Source: Isochrysis galbana
Lineage: Eukaryota; Haptophyta; Isochrysidales; Isochrysidaceae
Direction of reading: 5' to 3'
Assembly: GCA_018136815.1 (NCBI GenBank)
Contig: CM030935.1
Location: forward strand, 6,764,095 to 6,828,094
Length of the DNA: 64,000 nt
Below, one piece after another: positions 31,182 to 43,600 of the stretch. The number at the start of each line of letters is the position of its first letter. Position 1 is the stretch's first letter. Position numbers and translations under genes: made by a program. The notes beneath the pieces are model-generated. The model was not told where the DNA came from, made no database searches, and worked only from the letters and a program-made list of their open reading frames with translations.

Positions 31182-32006
31182 CATAGTTGTTGCGTCAGCT
31201 TGCGAGCTCGCAGGGTTTTGGAGCTTACACTGATATCAGTAACTTGTATCAGCTTGCAAGCGGCAACAACAAAACTGACGTCCTAAAAACAAAACTGCCG
31301 GCGCCGCGCCGCCGCTAATGCCTTGCCACTCTCGCGAGGGGACTACAGCCACAGACCACAGAGTGCGAGCGATGCGCGATGGGAGTATGCGAGTGCAATT
31401 GAACCTCCACCTCACTCTCACTCTCCAGAAGTGGAAGGATCTGCACAGTAATCCACTGGGGCAAGAATCCTCAAAAAATGGAGCGTTGATGATAATCTGA
31501 CAGAGCCCAGCCCACTCCCTGCTACAGATCCAAAAAAAAAGACGATCGTCCTGAGAAGACCCTCATCGGATACCATATAATTCCACGCGGCATCGAACCG
31601 CAGACTCCTGGCATTCTTCTCTTGCATCACCTCCGCTGAGCCACCACGACCAAAGATCAGCGCCTCCGAAAAAATAGAGTACTTATATATTCTAGGCGGC
31701 CCCGCCCTCCTGCATTATTCTGTCATGATTTCTTTCTCCCAGTTTCTGGAGGGTAGCCGAGCAGAGCGGAGCGCAGCGGCCTCGCTCGCAGGGGTATGCA
31801 GAGCTCTGCGGCCTGCGGCCTGCGGCCGTACGTACTGGTACTAGTACTACTACAACTAAAAGTAAAATAAAGTAAAATATCGCTATGCGCTATGCTGAAG
31901 TCGTTTTAATTCTATTTGTTAGCTGAGAGGTGATATCAGTGATCTGCCTCAATTGAGCTCTTACTGATATCAGAAAGCTGATATTAGTACTGATACAACA
32001 ACTATG
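31182..32006. mobile_element. hAT-like non-autonomous TIR element, 825 bp, 8-bp TSD
   Basis: Ends are CATAGTTGTTG / CAACAACTATG (11-bp perfect TIR, similarity continuing inward). Both sides carry the 8-bp duplication GACCAGCC (31174-31181 and 32007-32014). The subterminal AGCTGATATTAGTACTGAT is shared with the element at 18419-18868, so the two are related. It contains a tRNA-like cassette on the minus strand (31580-31655) and no transposase. Confidence 0.88.
31580..31655 (-). other. tRNA-like Pol III cassette inside the second hAT-like element
   Basis: Minus strand: GTGGTGGCTCAGCGGAGGTG (A-box-like) and GCGGTTCGATGCC (B box), followed by a T9 run at 31532-31540 and GGATCTGTAG. The order A box, B box, T run and GGAT(n)TGTAG is the same as in the 18.4-kb element. 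Confidence 0.5.
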
Positions 32007-32014
32007 GACCAGCC

Positions 32015-32810
32015 TATATGTGGCCCCTGCCCGAGCACGCGCATAGTCCACCCTCGTGCCACCACACCGACCTGGGGGGTGGGTCGGGGAAGCGCGCTCT
32101 AGAGGGGCTGCGTGAGGCGCTTGGCAGGGTATCGGGTTGAATGGGGCTCGTAAAGTGAGATGGGGGCGATCAGGCTGTTCAAGACAGGTCATGAGGGGCC
32201 ACTTTCGCACGGGGGAGCGACCGCCTGAACGCCCCGCAAAGGCCTGTGTGTGCATCCACGTCTTTGGCGTGGACATCTGCATTGGCATACCTGGCCTTGC
32301 CTATCGCAGCCTGAAGGTTGCTGGCGGCGAGTGTGTGCGCCGTGCGGCTGCTAGAAGGCATGTGAGATGTGTGGGTGGCCGGCCAAGGGTGCCTCGCAGC
32401 CATGGCGGCGCTTGTTACCTCGCGTGAGACCGGAACGGCGGGGGTGGTTTGACGTCAATCCGCTCATGTGGGAGGGGCCATCGGAAAAATGAAATTGTGC
32501 GTTGCGAGTGTCGAATCTTGAACACATTGAGGGGTGGGAGCCTCAGTTGCCAAGTCTGCTGGGGGCAGGTGCAAGAACTAGACCTTAATTGATCTACGGT
32601 TTCGAGTGGGAGGAGTATGAAGCCGGCACGGCGTGTTGCTCAGAAAATTTTGATTTTATTTTTGGGCCGCGCCCAGCAAGGGAAGTCATGTTCAAGATGA
32701 TTGAATTAATGGCTGGTATCGGTACTGCCAGGCAGCTACCTTGGCACTGCAAGCTTCACCTGAGTTACAAGACTTGAATGTGTCGCTACACCTCACAATT
32801 TAGTAGCACG
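32015..32810. other. intergenic, no supported gene
   Basis: Short frames only; none has a recognisable domain. Confidence 0.4.
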
Positions 32811-32811
32811 G

Positions 32812-33515
32812 TCAAATATCATCGCACTCCTCGCAACAACTGAGCTCCGACAATATCTCCGGCTCAGGGTCCGAAACCCCAGATGCATTGGCACCTGGGG
32901 ACTCATCAGCAGAGGTCGCACACGGCATGGACACATCACTGTTGTGTGGCTGCAACGCACTCATCCTCACACACTTCAAAGAACTACTCCTTCCATGACA
33001 ATCAACCGTGCGCAGCACACCAGCTGCAAAACATGCACACGCCATTGTGGCGCACTTCAGCAAAGGCGAACATGTGCAAGCGCCAGGAACGCCTTTCACT
33101 TTCGAAGATGCCGCTTCGCTGGGCTTGTAGTCGTACTGTCCGCCGCGAGCCGCCTGCGCCTCTTGCTGACGCTTCATTTTCAGCAAGCGACGCTTCAATG
33201 CACGTTGCTTGTAGTAAGCCGGCGTGCGCCGAGCTAGGCTCCGTGGGAAGGTTTCCCACTGTTGGAGGGGGTCTCAAAGACCCCCTGCATGCTACGCAGA
33301 GCCATGGTGGCAACCTGTTCGGTGCCAGTGCTCGCCACCCCGCGCGCTTGCGCGGGTGTGATTTGGATGGGCTGAATGGGCTTTGAGAGGGCTTTCTGAC
33401 GAGCCGCCTCGGGCAGCATGGGGCGTCCCAGGTGGGGCGCGGTGGCGAGGGTCGCCTGGGGCTCGGGAGCGGTCGCGGCACGCTCCATAGGTCAAACTAT
33501 AACAATAGTTTTAAG
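32812..33515 (-). mobile_element. MERA-type element with a Cys-rich (CXC-like) C-terminal frame
   Basis: Minus strand: AAAACTATTGTTATAGTTT is followed by ATGGAGCGTGCC at 33488, opening an 84-residue frame MERAATAPEPQ. A neighbouring frame to 32812 carries a basic helix (ALKRRLLKMKRQQEA), YDYKPSEAA and a cysteine cluster CTCSPLLKCATMACACFAAG. The cluster recalls the CXC (tesmin/TSO1-like) spacing C-x-C...C...C-x-CF..G. The two frames are offset, so either a frameshift or an intron separates them. It may be the longest member of the MERA family in the window. Confidence 0.5.
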
Positions 33516-33839
33516 CCTACTGCACATAGTACGTAGCATACTTTCTACACCCCCATTCCCCCGGCCCTCATCAGGCGGCTCCCCCCGTACACTACTGGGG
33601 GGATGATAGGGGTGAAGGGCTTAGATATGGTCCGGTGGCCCGCGCCTCCCCCCGGTGACACCCGGTGATCTTTCCCCCCCTTCCTCTTGCGTCTCCGAGT
33701 GGGCGGCCGACTCTGTCCCGACTTATCCTGTAAACAGGTGCGGGACTTACCGATTTTCCGGTGGGCGGAGCTCTCGCTCCGCCCACCCCTTTCTCCGCGC
33801 TCTCTCTCCCCTCTCCTGCGGCACGCGCGATGGCGCGCC

Positions 33840-34222
33840 TGCGGCAGACCTCCAGCTGCCCTCTGGCGGCCCCTGGAGGCTCCTGGAGGCCAGCTCAGGG
33901 GGCAGAGGAGGCTGGGGCTGGGCCCTGGCCTTCCCAGCCTCTCCCTCGTTGGCGCTCCTGAGCCTCTGGGGCCCCCACGCTGCACCTGTCTGCCTGTCGA
34001 CTAGGGGGGAAGGGGGGTTGGAGCAATGGGCTGGTCACGAGGGGCCAGGATGGGCGAATGGGGCGAGCCTCTGGGGAAGGGAGTGGATCAGTAGGGCAGT
34101 GGCCTCCTGGCAAGCCATCAGGCATGCTAGGAGGATGGGTGGTTACTCCCCCATGGCAGGGGAGGAGTGGAGAGAGGGGGGGGCTCGTGCCCCCCCATGG
34201 GTCAACCAAGTATAAACTTAGT
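33840..34222 (-). mobile_element. family B element end, copy, with GC-rich internal repeat
   Basis: Minus orientation: CTAAGTTTATACTTGGTTGACCCATGGGGGGGC at the right end, then CTAGCATGCCTGATGGCTTG. The left part (33840-34015) matches 17700-17890. The ATG opens a short frame with PWGGTSP as in the 22.7-kb copy. Sequence from 33515 to 33840 shows nothing recognisable. Confidence 0.6.
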
Positions 34223-34429
34223 TGCAAAGCTTGCAACAATAGATGGCATCTTTCTGTCAGGGGTTACCTCATGCTGGGCGACCAACCAGCTGCGGGTCGC
34301 CTCCGCGGATCAGAGCCTTCTTCGCCTTATAGGCCACATCTGCCAGGGCTTTTGGCATGTGCCTTGACCTGGAGGCGCGCCACCTTACTTGCCAGCAACG
34401 CCTTGGAGGCCTTGCTGCGGCAGGCGGCA

Positions 34430-34545
34430 GGTGAGCCCCCCGGGAGTTTTTTTACGGGCTTTGGGGGACGGTCGAAAAATGCAGCCCCCCCCACATGTAA
34501 GTAGTCATAAATCAGTGTTTGACCTCCCTACCATGCATGCGAACC
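34430..34545 (-). repeat. GGTCAAACA fold-back repeat, partial copy
   Basis: Reverse complement reads AGGTCAAACAC...GGCTGCATTTTTCGACCGT and then CTCCCGGGGGG. It matches the full copies at 53160-53352 and 60128-60332. Confidence 0.6.
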
Positions 34546-34549
34546 AGCA

Positions 34550-35003
34550 CTTTAAAGTAAGTTGTGGCGGTCTTTCTCCTATGCTCATATTGCACATTGC
34601 GCTGGCCCCCCGCTTCGCCTGCCCGCAGCGCGCTGATGCCCAGAATCGGAAGTGCGTCTATTAGCTTTGTGCATGATTTCCTACAATCAGTCCTCGAAAC
34701 TCACAAAGCACGCACACGTTGCTGATGTACATGGAAAATCTGATGACGCAACGAACGTAACGGGCGTACACGGGAGCGATAACCAGGGGTCGAATCGGCA
34801 GCACAACATCAGATAAAAAGTGCACCGCGGGGAGCGAAGACCATCTTGCAACGAGCATGCTCATGCGCAACACGGGCGGAAAGAAGATGGGGTTGCGGGA
34901 GAGAAGAGGGTGGCGGGGGGAAACTTCCGCCTTGCCACACATCTGCACTACGGCCACGCTCGCCAGCCGGAAACCTTGCACGTACCTAGCGGTCGGTTCG
35001 CGG
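34550..35003. other. intergenic, downstream of the ABC transporter gene
   Basis: No supported gene; presumably 3' region of the ABCG gene plus spacer. Confidence 0.4.
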
Positions 35004-38000
35004 CTATACAGCTTGGCCCGGCGCCTCCGATGGAGGGCTCGCTGATGCTCCGCTCTTTGCCCTCCGATGGATCTGAGGCACTAGGATGCCCTGCGTCACC
35101 TTGTCGACAAACTTGGCTTGCTGTGTGCCCTCGCGGAGGCGCCGTAGCAGTCGCCTCAGCTTGGCCTTCTTGTCCCAGTGGCGGACGATGAACCACGTGA
35201 GCGAGATAAGCCGGACAAGTAGCCCAAAGATGAGCATCGCCACGATAGAGGCCGAATACCAATTTACGTGTCCACGCTCGTACGCCTCGATGTCGGCGTA
35301 CTGTCCGACGCCTGGGATGAGGCCGAAGCTCTGAAAGCGCGAGAGCACGAAGATGCGTGCCTCGCCAAACTGCAGGCTCGTCGCGTCGAGCATGCCTCCC
35401 GCGAGGATGGCCCACATGCCGGGCGAGATCATGAAGAAGCCGTAGCCACCGTTATTGTCGGTTGAAGGGCAGGCGCGCCCAGAGCCCGCGCTACAGCTCC
35501 AGTGGTCGCCGGATAGCCACGGCCGGCCGAGCCCTGGATTGCTGACGACGTCCGCCGGCGCGGCGCCGATGACTCCGGTGAGCAGGATGGCGCAGACAAA
35601 CGAACCAGCGGTCGCGGCGATAGCCGAGCCCTTGCCCGCAAACATGGCCGCGGCGTAGCCGAAGGCCGTGTAGGACCAGCCAATGTTGAAGAAGAGCCAC
35701 AGGAGGAGCCACATGTTGATGTGCGTCGCCGTCATGCCAGCGTAGGGCAGGACAAACATCGGCGCGGTGGGCACGAGGACGAAGACGGTGTCTGCGAGCA
35801 TCCGCGCCAGCCCTTCGGCGAGCTGGCGGACACCCTGGGCGGATTCGTGCTCGAAGCACGCCCGCTCGATGTCGTCGGAACCCAGCGAAATAAGGGTGAC
35901 TGTGGCGCTCACCACCGAATACGAGGCTATGGAGAGCATCAGCAGGGTGATCCTTGTGTTGGACGCGGGCTCAGGGCCGCTCATGATGCCGCAGAGAAGG
36001 CCAAGGCCATACCTAGTTGTGGGCAGCAGGCTGACGAGTGAGGCACGGAGGGCGGCCGAGCGAGTCATGCGAGCCGCGGTGCGGTGCGGCAGGCGGGGTG
36101 GACGGATGGGGCAGGGCGAGCTGGGCGTTCGCGGCTGCACTCACATGATGATGAGTGTGGTGATGTACTTTGAGCGCTTGCGCCAGAGCGCGAGGGTGTA
36201 GCGCGTGAGGCAGCACCGGAACTGGCTCCACATGCTGGGCAGCGGGCGTGCGCTCATCTCCCAGGACTCGATGTTCGCGTACACGAGCTCCCACGTGACA
36301 CCCACCTCAGCGAGCGCGGCGATGCCGGAGACGAGCTCCCACAGCTCGAGGCGCGTGTCACTGCCGACGGAGGCCATGCGATCGCGGCACCAACCGACGA
36401 AGTCGACCTGGGTGCACGGGCCCGTTTTCCGGCTGGCAAGCTCGGCTGCGCGGTCCGCCTCGACCCTGGCGTTCCACTTGGCGGCAAGCTCCTCGGCGGC
36501 GATTGACGGCTCGGCAGTGCTCTTAGCGAGGCCAAAGGCCACCTCGATGTAGAAATCGGCGGGGTTCTCGCCGGGCTGCGGCACAAAGCCGAGGGGCGCG
36601 AAGTAGCCGAGCGCCTCGCGCTGGGCGCCAGCGTAGATGAACTCGCCCTTGCGCAGCACCATCACCTTGTCGAGCGCGTTGACAACCGAGAAGCGAGGCT
36701 GGTGCAGCGAGGCGATGACGAGGATGCCGTGCTTCTCGCAGAGGTTCTTGAGCACGTCCACGACGAGGCGCGTGTTGACGGCGTCAAGCGCGCTGGTGGG
36801 CTCGTCGAGGAGCAGGATGGCGGGGCGGGTCACCAGCTCGGCGCCGATGCCGACGCGGCGCAGCTGGCCGCCCGACAGCTTCTTCTTGGAGTGTTCGCGG
36901 TCGCACGAGAAGTGGGCGCACGCAGCGAGCCCGAGCAGGTCGAGCACCGAGATGACGATGTTGTGACGGTCGTGGTTGCTCACGCCGGGCAGGCGGAGCA
37001 CGGACGAGTACCAGAGGTTCTCGTAGACGGTGAGCGCCCTTTGCACCAAGTAGGCCTGCGGCACGAAGCCCATGTTGGTGCCCGGCCTCATCGGTTGGTT
37101 GTTGAGCGCAATCTCGCCAGAGAGCGTGCCGTAGCTCGCGCGGCCCGAGATGGCGTTCAGAAGCGTCGTCTTGCCCGAGCCGCTCTCGCCCATCAGCGCG
37201 CAGAGCTGGCCCTGCTCCATGTCGGCGTTGAGCCGCGAGAGTATGGTGCTTCCGCCGATGGTGAAGGTGACGTCTTGCAGCCGCAGTGCGACGAAGTTCT
37301 CGCCTTGCCCCACCTGCATCCGCCGGCGCGCGAGCGCGCGGTGCACCGCAAACTTGAGCCGGTGAGCGCTCCGGGGGCTGGGCTCAAGTGGGGAGGATGG
37401 CCCCTCCGCCGAGCCGCCCTTGGCGTGCTCGGGCGGGTGGTGGCCCGCGCCGAGCGCGCTGTTGGAGCGTGGGTAGGCGCGGTTGAGCTGGAAGAGGTGA
37501 CCGGGGCCTGCTGAGGGCTGCCGGAAATGCTTCGCGAACGGGTGGAGCCGTTTGGCACGCGCGGAGCGCTCGTGGCGACGCTGCGCGTCGAGGGCGCCCG
37601 ACACGACGGCCGCCAGCAGGTTCTGGCCTTCGGTGAAGCGCGCCATCCGTCCGTCCGTGGGCTCCACGTCCGCCTCGGCGGCGGCGCGCCGCCTGCGGCG
37701 CAGCCTGAGGAGGAGGCCGGCGGCGCGCGCGCCGAGCCAGAAGAGGGCGAGCAGCACGATGGGCACGACGACAAGGTCCACCTTGGAGCCCTCGGCGCTG
37801 GAGCCCTCGGGACAGCGGCTCTCGGGCGAGCGGCTGCCAAAGCCGTCGGTTAGACAGCGCTGCGTCGCATTGACGCCACGCGGGCACTTGTAGCCCGCGG
37901 GGCACGGCTCGCGGAACGAGGCGTTGCGGCAGATCCAGCCCGCGGCGCACACGTCGGGCGCCGAGCTCCCGTTGGGGCAGTAGAGCGTGTAGCCGTAGCG

Positions 38001-38474
38001 CGTGGTGTCGTGGAGCTCGGAGCGTCCGAATCCCAGGTTGGGGCACTCAACCCCGCCATCGTACGTCCCGGTCGGGCAGTAGAATCCCGTCGGGCAGCTC
38101 TGGTAGAGCGAGGGGAGTCTGCACGAGGCTCCCTTTGGGCAGAGGTTGAAGTCCTTCGCACCACACCGGTTGCTGGTTGCGGCAGGGCACCACTGCCCAA
38201 AGGTGCACTGGACGCACTGTCCGGTGGAGCATGGCTGTGCTCCACCCTCTGTCGGCACACACTGGAATCCGGCGGCGCAGGTGGATCCGTCCCCTAGAGG
38301 AAGGGGAAGAGAAGAGAGAGGAGAGAGGAGAGCGCTGGCGTTGCCGGAGCAAAAGGAAGAGCGTGAGGGCTCCACGGGCGTCGAGGAAGGGGCGGCGCAG
38401 TCGAGGAGCAAGCTGGCAGAGACGAGAGAGCCGCTCGCCTCGATGAAGCCCGCCGAGGGGTCGCATGAGCCCAT
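35004..38474 (-). CDS. ABCG-family ABC transporter with N-terminal Cys-rich repeats
   Basis: Exons 36145-38474 and 35004-36012; the 132-nt intron joins AT|G (M) to YGLGLLCG in frame, giving about 1112 residues. The N-terminus has GCC2/GCC3-like cysteine repeats (CPTGFYCPTGTY, CAAGWICR, CPAGYKCPRG), followed by one membrane segment (VVVPIVLLALFWLGARAAGL). The nucleotide-binding domain has Walker A GESGSGKTT near residue 428, signature LSGGQLRR near 532 and Walker B ILLLDEPTSALD near 553. The C-terminal half has the ABC2-type membrane domain with several hydrophobic helices. The order Cys-rich, NBD, TMD is that of plant ABCG24/28-like transporters. Substrate unknown. I start at the ATG 38474; a longer frame runs into GA repeat. 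The CT-rich stretch around 38290-38335 could be an unrecognised intron. Confidence 0.88.
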
Positions 38475-38479
38475 TGGGT

Positions 38480-38985
38480 AGGGGGGGAAGAGGGGGGGGA
38501 GAGGGGGGGGGGGGTCGGCCCTCCTTCTCTCGCGCGCCTCTTCTCCTCTTCTCTTCCCTCTCTCTCCCTCCTCTCTTTCCCTCTCTCTCTCTCTCTCTTC
38601 TCCTTCTTCCTCTCTCCTTTCCCTCTCTCTCTCCCTTTCGAACGCCTGCCTCTCTCTGTGGCTTCTCGATGATGGCCTGCCCTCCTTTGGCGAGATGATG
38701 AAGAAGCCAACGCAGAACATGAGAAAACAAGAAGGGGTGTGAGTCCCCCCCCCCACTCTCTCTCACCCTCGGGAGAGAGAGAGAGAGAGAGAGAGAGGAG
38801 CTGATGAGTCCCACGGCTGGCTTCATCTCTCCTTCTCCTTCTCTCCCACACTTCTCTCTCCCTCTCCCACTTCTCTCTCCCTCTCCCACTTCTCTCCCTC
38901 TCCTTCTCTCCCCCTTTCTCCCTCTCTCTCTCTCTGCTCTCTTCCCTCCGAGAGGCAGAAGCCGGCGGGCGCCGCCCCCCCCGCC

Positions 38986-39030
<45 letters not shown>

Positions 39031-39835
39031 CCTCCCTCCCTATCTCTCTCTCCTCTCTCTCTTTCCCTCTTTCTGTCTTTCTCTCCCTCTTCCTCTCTCT
39101 CTCCCGTGGAGATGATTACGGGCACGCGGGGGGGGGGGGGGAGGGGGGGGGGGAGAGAGAGAGAGAGAGTGGGGCGCGGCGGGGCGCGGGGGAGAGCGAG
39201 GGGCCCCGTGCAGAGAGGAGAGAGCGTCCCGCACGAGAGCGGAGTGGTTACGTGAGAGAGGACGGGTCGTCTATTCTGTGGACGGTCCCCTCCCCGGGGG
39301 GGGCGGTCGCGAGCTCCCCTCCCCCCCTCCCCGTGCAGAGAAGAAGAGAGGAGGAGAGCGTCCCCGTGCAGAGAGAGAGAGAGAGAGCGTGCGGGGGGAA
39401 CCGGCCCCCCCGCCGGTATAGGGGGGGGGGGGGGCGGGGGGGCGCTTCCGGCGCGGCGTCTCTCTCTCCAAAGCCGCCGCGGGAGAGAGAGAGGAGGAGG
39501 GAGAGAGAGGAGGGAGAGAGAGGAGGGAGAGAGAGGAGGGAGAGAGAGGAGGAGGAGAGAGAGAGGAGGGAGAGAGAGGGAGAGAGAGGAGGGAGAGAGA
39601 GGAGGGAGAGAGAGGAGGGAGAGAGAGGAGGGAGAGAGAGGAGGGAGAGAGAGGAGGGAGAGAGAGGAGGGAGAGAGAGGAGGGAGAGAGAGGAGGGAGA
39701 GAGAGGAGGGAGAGAGAGGAGGGAGAGAGAGGAGGGAGAGAGAGGAGGGAGAGAGGGGGCGAGTCTTTTCCCTCGATCGGAGGAGAGAACCCCCCCCCCC
39801 CCCCCCCCCCCTCTCTCTCTCTCTGTATGACGTAT
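38480..39835. repeat. long GA/CT low-complexity region with a GGAGGGAGAGAGA array
   Basis: The region upstream of the ABC gene is about 1.3 kb of (CT)n, G runs and, at 39480-39760, a tandem array with a 13-14 bp unit GGAGGGAGAGAGA. Poly-G/C runs at 39130-39160, 39420-39435 and 39790-39810 are prone to assembly error. Long Arg/Glu and Ser/Leu/Pro frames here are not genes. Confidence 0.9.
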
Positions 39836-40610
39836 GTACCACTCCCCGACTCAAAGGGCTGATACTAAGCATTAAGCTGGTTCTTGTTACTTGTTATGAG
39901 AGTTTAGTATCTTTTTAGGAAACGGGGATCATTAGAATCAATGCACATTTTTTTGTTTCCCACGAAATCAGCCACTAAAGAAAAAGACATTGTTTCACTG
40001 CCAGCCTGACGCCTAGGGGTGAATAACTACATGTAAAGGCTACTTACTAGAGGGAGTGACGAAAGGGGAAAGGAACGGAGAAAGGGGAATGGGCCCGACA
40101 GTGAAAGGGAACCACGCACAACAAGAGTACGGGTCGCCCCTCGCCAACTGCAGGAAGGGTGGTCACGTAGAGGGTAGGCGATATGAGGGGTCAGCGTCAG
40201 CGGCGCGGCCAAATTCCCTTCCTCTTCTACCAGTGCGCGGGCGTGCACGCGTGCCATCCGTCAGAGATAGCTAATCAAAGCAGCATGCGGCCTCTGACGC
40301 GCGAGCTAGAATTGAAGGTGAGGTGGGTGAAAGGGAGCAAGTTGGTAAGGCCCGCACGATGGCGCTGCCGTCGCAGCACATCGTAGTGTACATGCTAAAC
40401 TTGTTCGCTCTTTGAACCGCCCTGCGCCGAGAGCCCAGCAAATCGCACCACGCAAGTGTCCCACTCTGGAGCGGCGGCTTTGAGCCCACGAGGCAGCCTG
40501 AGCCACCGACCTCATCAAAGATGTCGTCTCGCGCCGACCATTATTGCACGAGAGCGTTGCCTCATACACACTCTCGCTAGCGCTCCATGGGGAACCGTTG
40601 AGCTAGCGGC
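39836..40610. other. intergenic, no supported gene
   Basis: Nothing recognisable. A faint tRNA-like match on the minus strand near 40470-40520 was considered and not accepted. Confidence 0.4.
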
Positions 40611-43600
40611 CTAAACGGACTCGTTCCCCTTGCCGATGCTCGGCTTAGGGGTAGACTTCGCGCTCGGCTTCGCATCCGTCGGTGCATTCGGCAACGAGTT
40701 CGGTTTCACACCCGGCGCGGCGCTCGGCTTGGCCGCCGGCTTGACCGCCGACGGGAGCGCTGAACTCGGGCCGGAGGAGGCCAACTTCTTGTTGTCGGCC
40801 GGCGCAAGGGCTGGTATCGTCGGTTTGCTTGGCTTGTTAAACATGGAGAAGAGGCCCATTGCCGCTTTCCCTAGTCCCTCCTCGAGGTCTGTCAAGGATA
40901 AAGGCGCTGCAGCAGCTGGCGGTAGGATGCCCGACCCCGCGGCCACCGCCGCGTCGCGGCGCCGTTGCAGATCGGCCCAGCGCTTGCGCAGGCGCTCTTC
41001 CTCCTCGATGAGCGAGAGGCGGCGCCGCGTCTCGCGCTGCATCTTGTCGGCGGCGGCAGTGAGCTCTTTCTCGCCGGCAGCGAGGGCAGCGCTCTCGCTC
41101 GAGTGAGTCTTGGCGACAGTCTTCACCTGCTGCCGAAGCCCGGCGAGCCGCTCCGCATTGGAGCTAAGCAGCTGCGCCGTCTCCCTCTCCATAGCGGCCA
41201 TGGCTTTGGTCGTCTCCTCGAGCGCCTTGCGCGCCTCATTCGCCTGCCTGCGCTGCTCTGCCAAGAGGGACTCGAGTGCCTTTTGCGCGGCCTCGCGCTG
41301 CGCGGCGGCGGCCTGCACTGCGGCCTCCACCTTTTGCTGATACGCACCCACCGAGTCTCCCCAGCCCGCCGCCTGCTGCGCCGCGAGCATTAGCAGACGC
41401 GTCTCCTCGGCAACGCGCGCCTCCATCTCGGCGCCACGCGAGGTCGGCAGCTTGGTGGTGTTGACATTGATCATCTTGGCTATGGGGCTGTTCTTCAGGT
41501 TCTGGGCTAGGGCGACCGCCTCACCGATGCGCTTCTCCGCCTGCTCGAGCTGCGTGTAGACGTTGGGGGTCTCAGACACGAGTGCCCTGACCTCATCGGA
41601 GAGCGCGCGCGCCGCCTCGTTGGCCTGCGCGGCGCGCTGGCGAGCGGCATTCTGCTCGGCGACCACTTCGGCACGTTCGGTCTGGAGCTTCTCGAGCTTC
41701 CTCTTGGAGGCCTGCAGCCGAAGGCCCGACATCTTGTACGACCGGCGCGCGTCAGCCAGCTCCTGCTTGGTAGACTCCACCTCGGCCTTGAGCGGCGCGA
41801 GGCTCGCATTAAGCTTTTGGAGCCGGTTCTGCCAGCGGTTGATCGTCTCGCGCGTGGCGGCAATTTTCTCAGGGATGGCGGCATTGACCTGCGACGCCGC
41901 ATCCACCTTTGCGCGGAGCTCCATCTCTAGCGCCACCTCCTCTTCAACGGCCGACTCGCTGGCGGCGTTGGCCTCCTCGAGCTCGACCAAGCGCGCGCGG
42001 AGACTCTTAGCGCGGGCGCTCACCGCCTCCGCCTCCTGGGTCTGCTCTGCAAGTTGGGCCGCAATGGCCTCGACCTTGGGCTGGTATTCGTCAACCTTTT
42101 CCTGCTCCTGTTGCACCTCCCGCTTCTTCAGGTCGAGCTGCTGTTCGAGCTGCGAGTTTTCCTCTTGCAGCAGCTTGAGCTTCTTCTTGATGGCGGCCAT
42201 CTTGTCGGGCATCTCCGTGAGCGCCTGTGTGCACTCCGTGCGCATCGCTTCCTGCTCCGCCTGCGCGGCAGTGAAAGGGAGGTGGGGGTGAGGGGAGGGG
42301 AGGGGGGGAGGAGGTGACGCGTAGCGGCAGCTACAGAGCGACGCGCACCTTCTTCTCCTCCCGGGCCTCCATCTCCGCCTTGTACGCCAGGCACTGCTCG
42401 CGAAGCTTGGCGACGTCGGCCTCGGCTTTCTCCGCCGCCGCGCGGCCGGCCTCCACGTAGGCCTTCCACTGGTCGCGCGTGCGGGTCGCCTGCTCCACCT
42501 GCGCCTCGTGCGACGCCCATGCCTGCAGCTTCCTCTCGAGCTCAGCGCTCTCTGCCTCGGCCTTTTGTTTCTCGGCGACACGCTCCGAGTAGGTGTTCTC
42601 AAGCTTGGCGATGCGCGAACGCAGCTCACCCGCCCTGCCACTCGCCTCTTTGGCCTCCTTTGTCACCCTCTCAACTTCGGATCCCATCGCCTCGGCGCGC
42701 GGCAGAAGCTGGTCGTTAACGATCTGCGCCGACTGCTTCTCCGCCTCAGCGTTCCGCATCTCGCGCCGGTAAAGCTCAAGCTTATTCTCAATCTGCATGT
42801 TCTCCTGCGAGAGGAGGTTGATCGACGACTTGAGCTCCTGCACCGTCCTGGGGAGCGTGTTGAGCGTCTCGATGCACTCGGCGCGCAGCTGCTCGAGGCG
42901 CTTCTGCGAGGTTGGAAGCGAGGGGCAAGCGCGAATAAGTGGCAGATGGCGGCATGCATGCCATTGTATCGCGAGCACACCTTCTCCTCTTCGCCCTCGG
43001 TCGCCTGCTTCTTGAGCGTCGCGCACTGCTGCTTGAGCTGCTCCACCTCTTGCTCTGCGCCGTCAGTGGCTGCCTTAGCCTGCCTCACTTGCGCGGCCAG
43101 CGCGTCGCGTTCCTGGGCCGCAGCCACAACCTCGCGACTGGTGGCGGCGAGCTGCTCCTGCGTCGCTTTCAGCCCCTCCTTCTCCTTGAGAAGCTTCTCG
43201 CATTCGGCGCGCAGCTCCTCGAGCTGATCCTGCGGGCAGCGGGCGTGAGAAGCAGAGGATGAATGCGCAGGGCCGACAATTCACGGTGCGCCTCGGCGCG
43301 GCGAGGTCCGGCACGCACCTTGGCCTTCTCGCCTTGTGCGGCTTCCTGCTTGAGCGCCTCGCACTGCTGCTTGAGCTGTGCGAGCTGCTGCTCGGTGGCG
43401 GCGGCCGCCGACTTGTCCACCTTTGCCGCGAGTGCGTCGCGTTCCTTCGCGGCGAGCGCGACCTGGTCTTCGGCAGCGACGAGCTCCGCTTGGGTGGCCT
43501 GCAGCGCCTCCTTCTCTTTGAGCAGTCTGTCGCATTGGGTGCGTAGCTCCTCAAGCCGCTCCTGAGTGAGGTTAGGCGGAGGGAAGAGGCCTGAGTGCGC

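Noticed and set aside
33840-34015. Protein-coding gene in the GC-rich repeat shared with 17.7 kb
   Set aside because: The two copies differ by frame-breaking indels; only nucleotide similarity is kept.
36702-37514. 270-residue plus-strand frame
   Set aside because: Antisense of the ABC transporter nucleotide-binding domain; Arg/Glu/Val-rich shadow of a GC-rich gene.
38290-38335. Intron in the ABC transporter N-terminus
   Set aside because: The CT-rich tract ending CTCTAG looks like an acceptor, but no matching donor with a frame-keeping join was found.
38823-39872. 349-residue Ser/Leu/Pro and Arg/Glu frames
   Set aside because: Translations of (CT)n/(GA)n tracts; no start context or domain.
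40470-40520. Another tRNA-like head on the minus strand
   Set aside because: Only a GTGGCTCAGG-like A box and a poor B box; no T run or shared tail.
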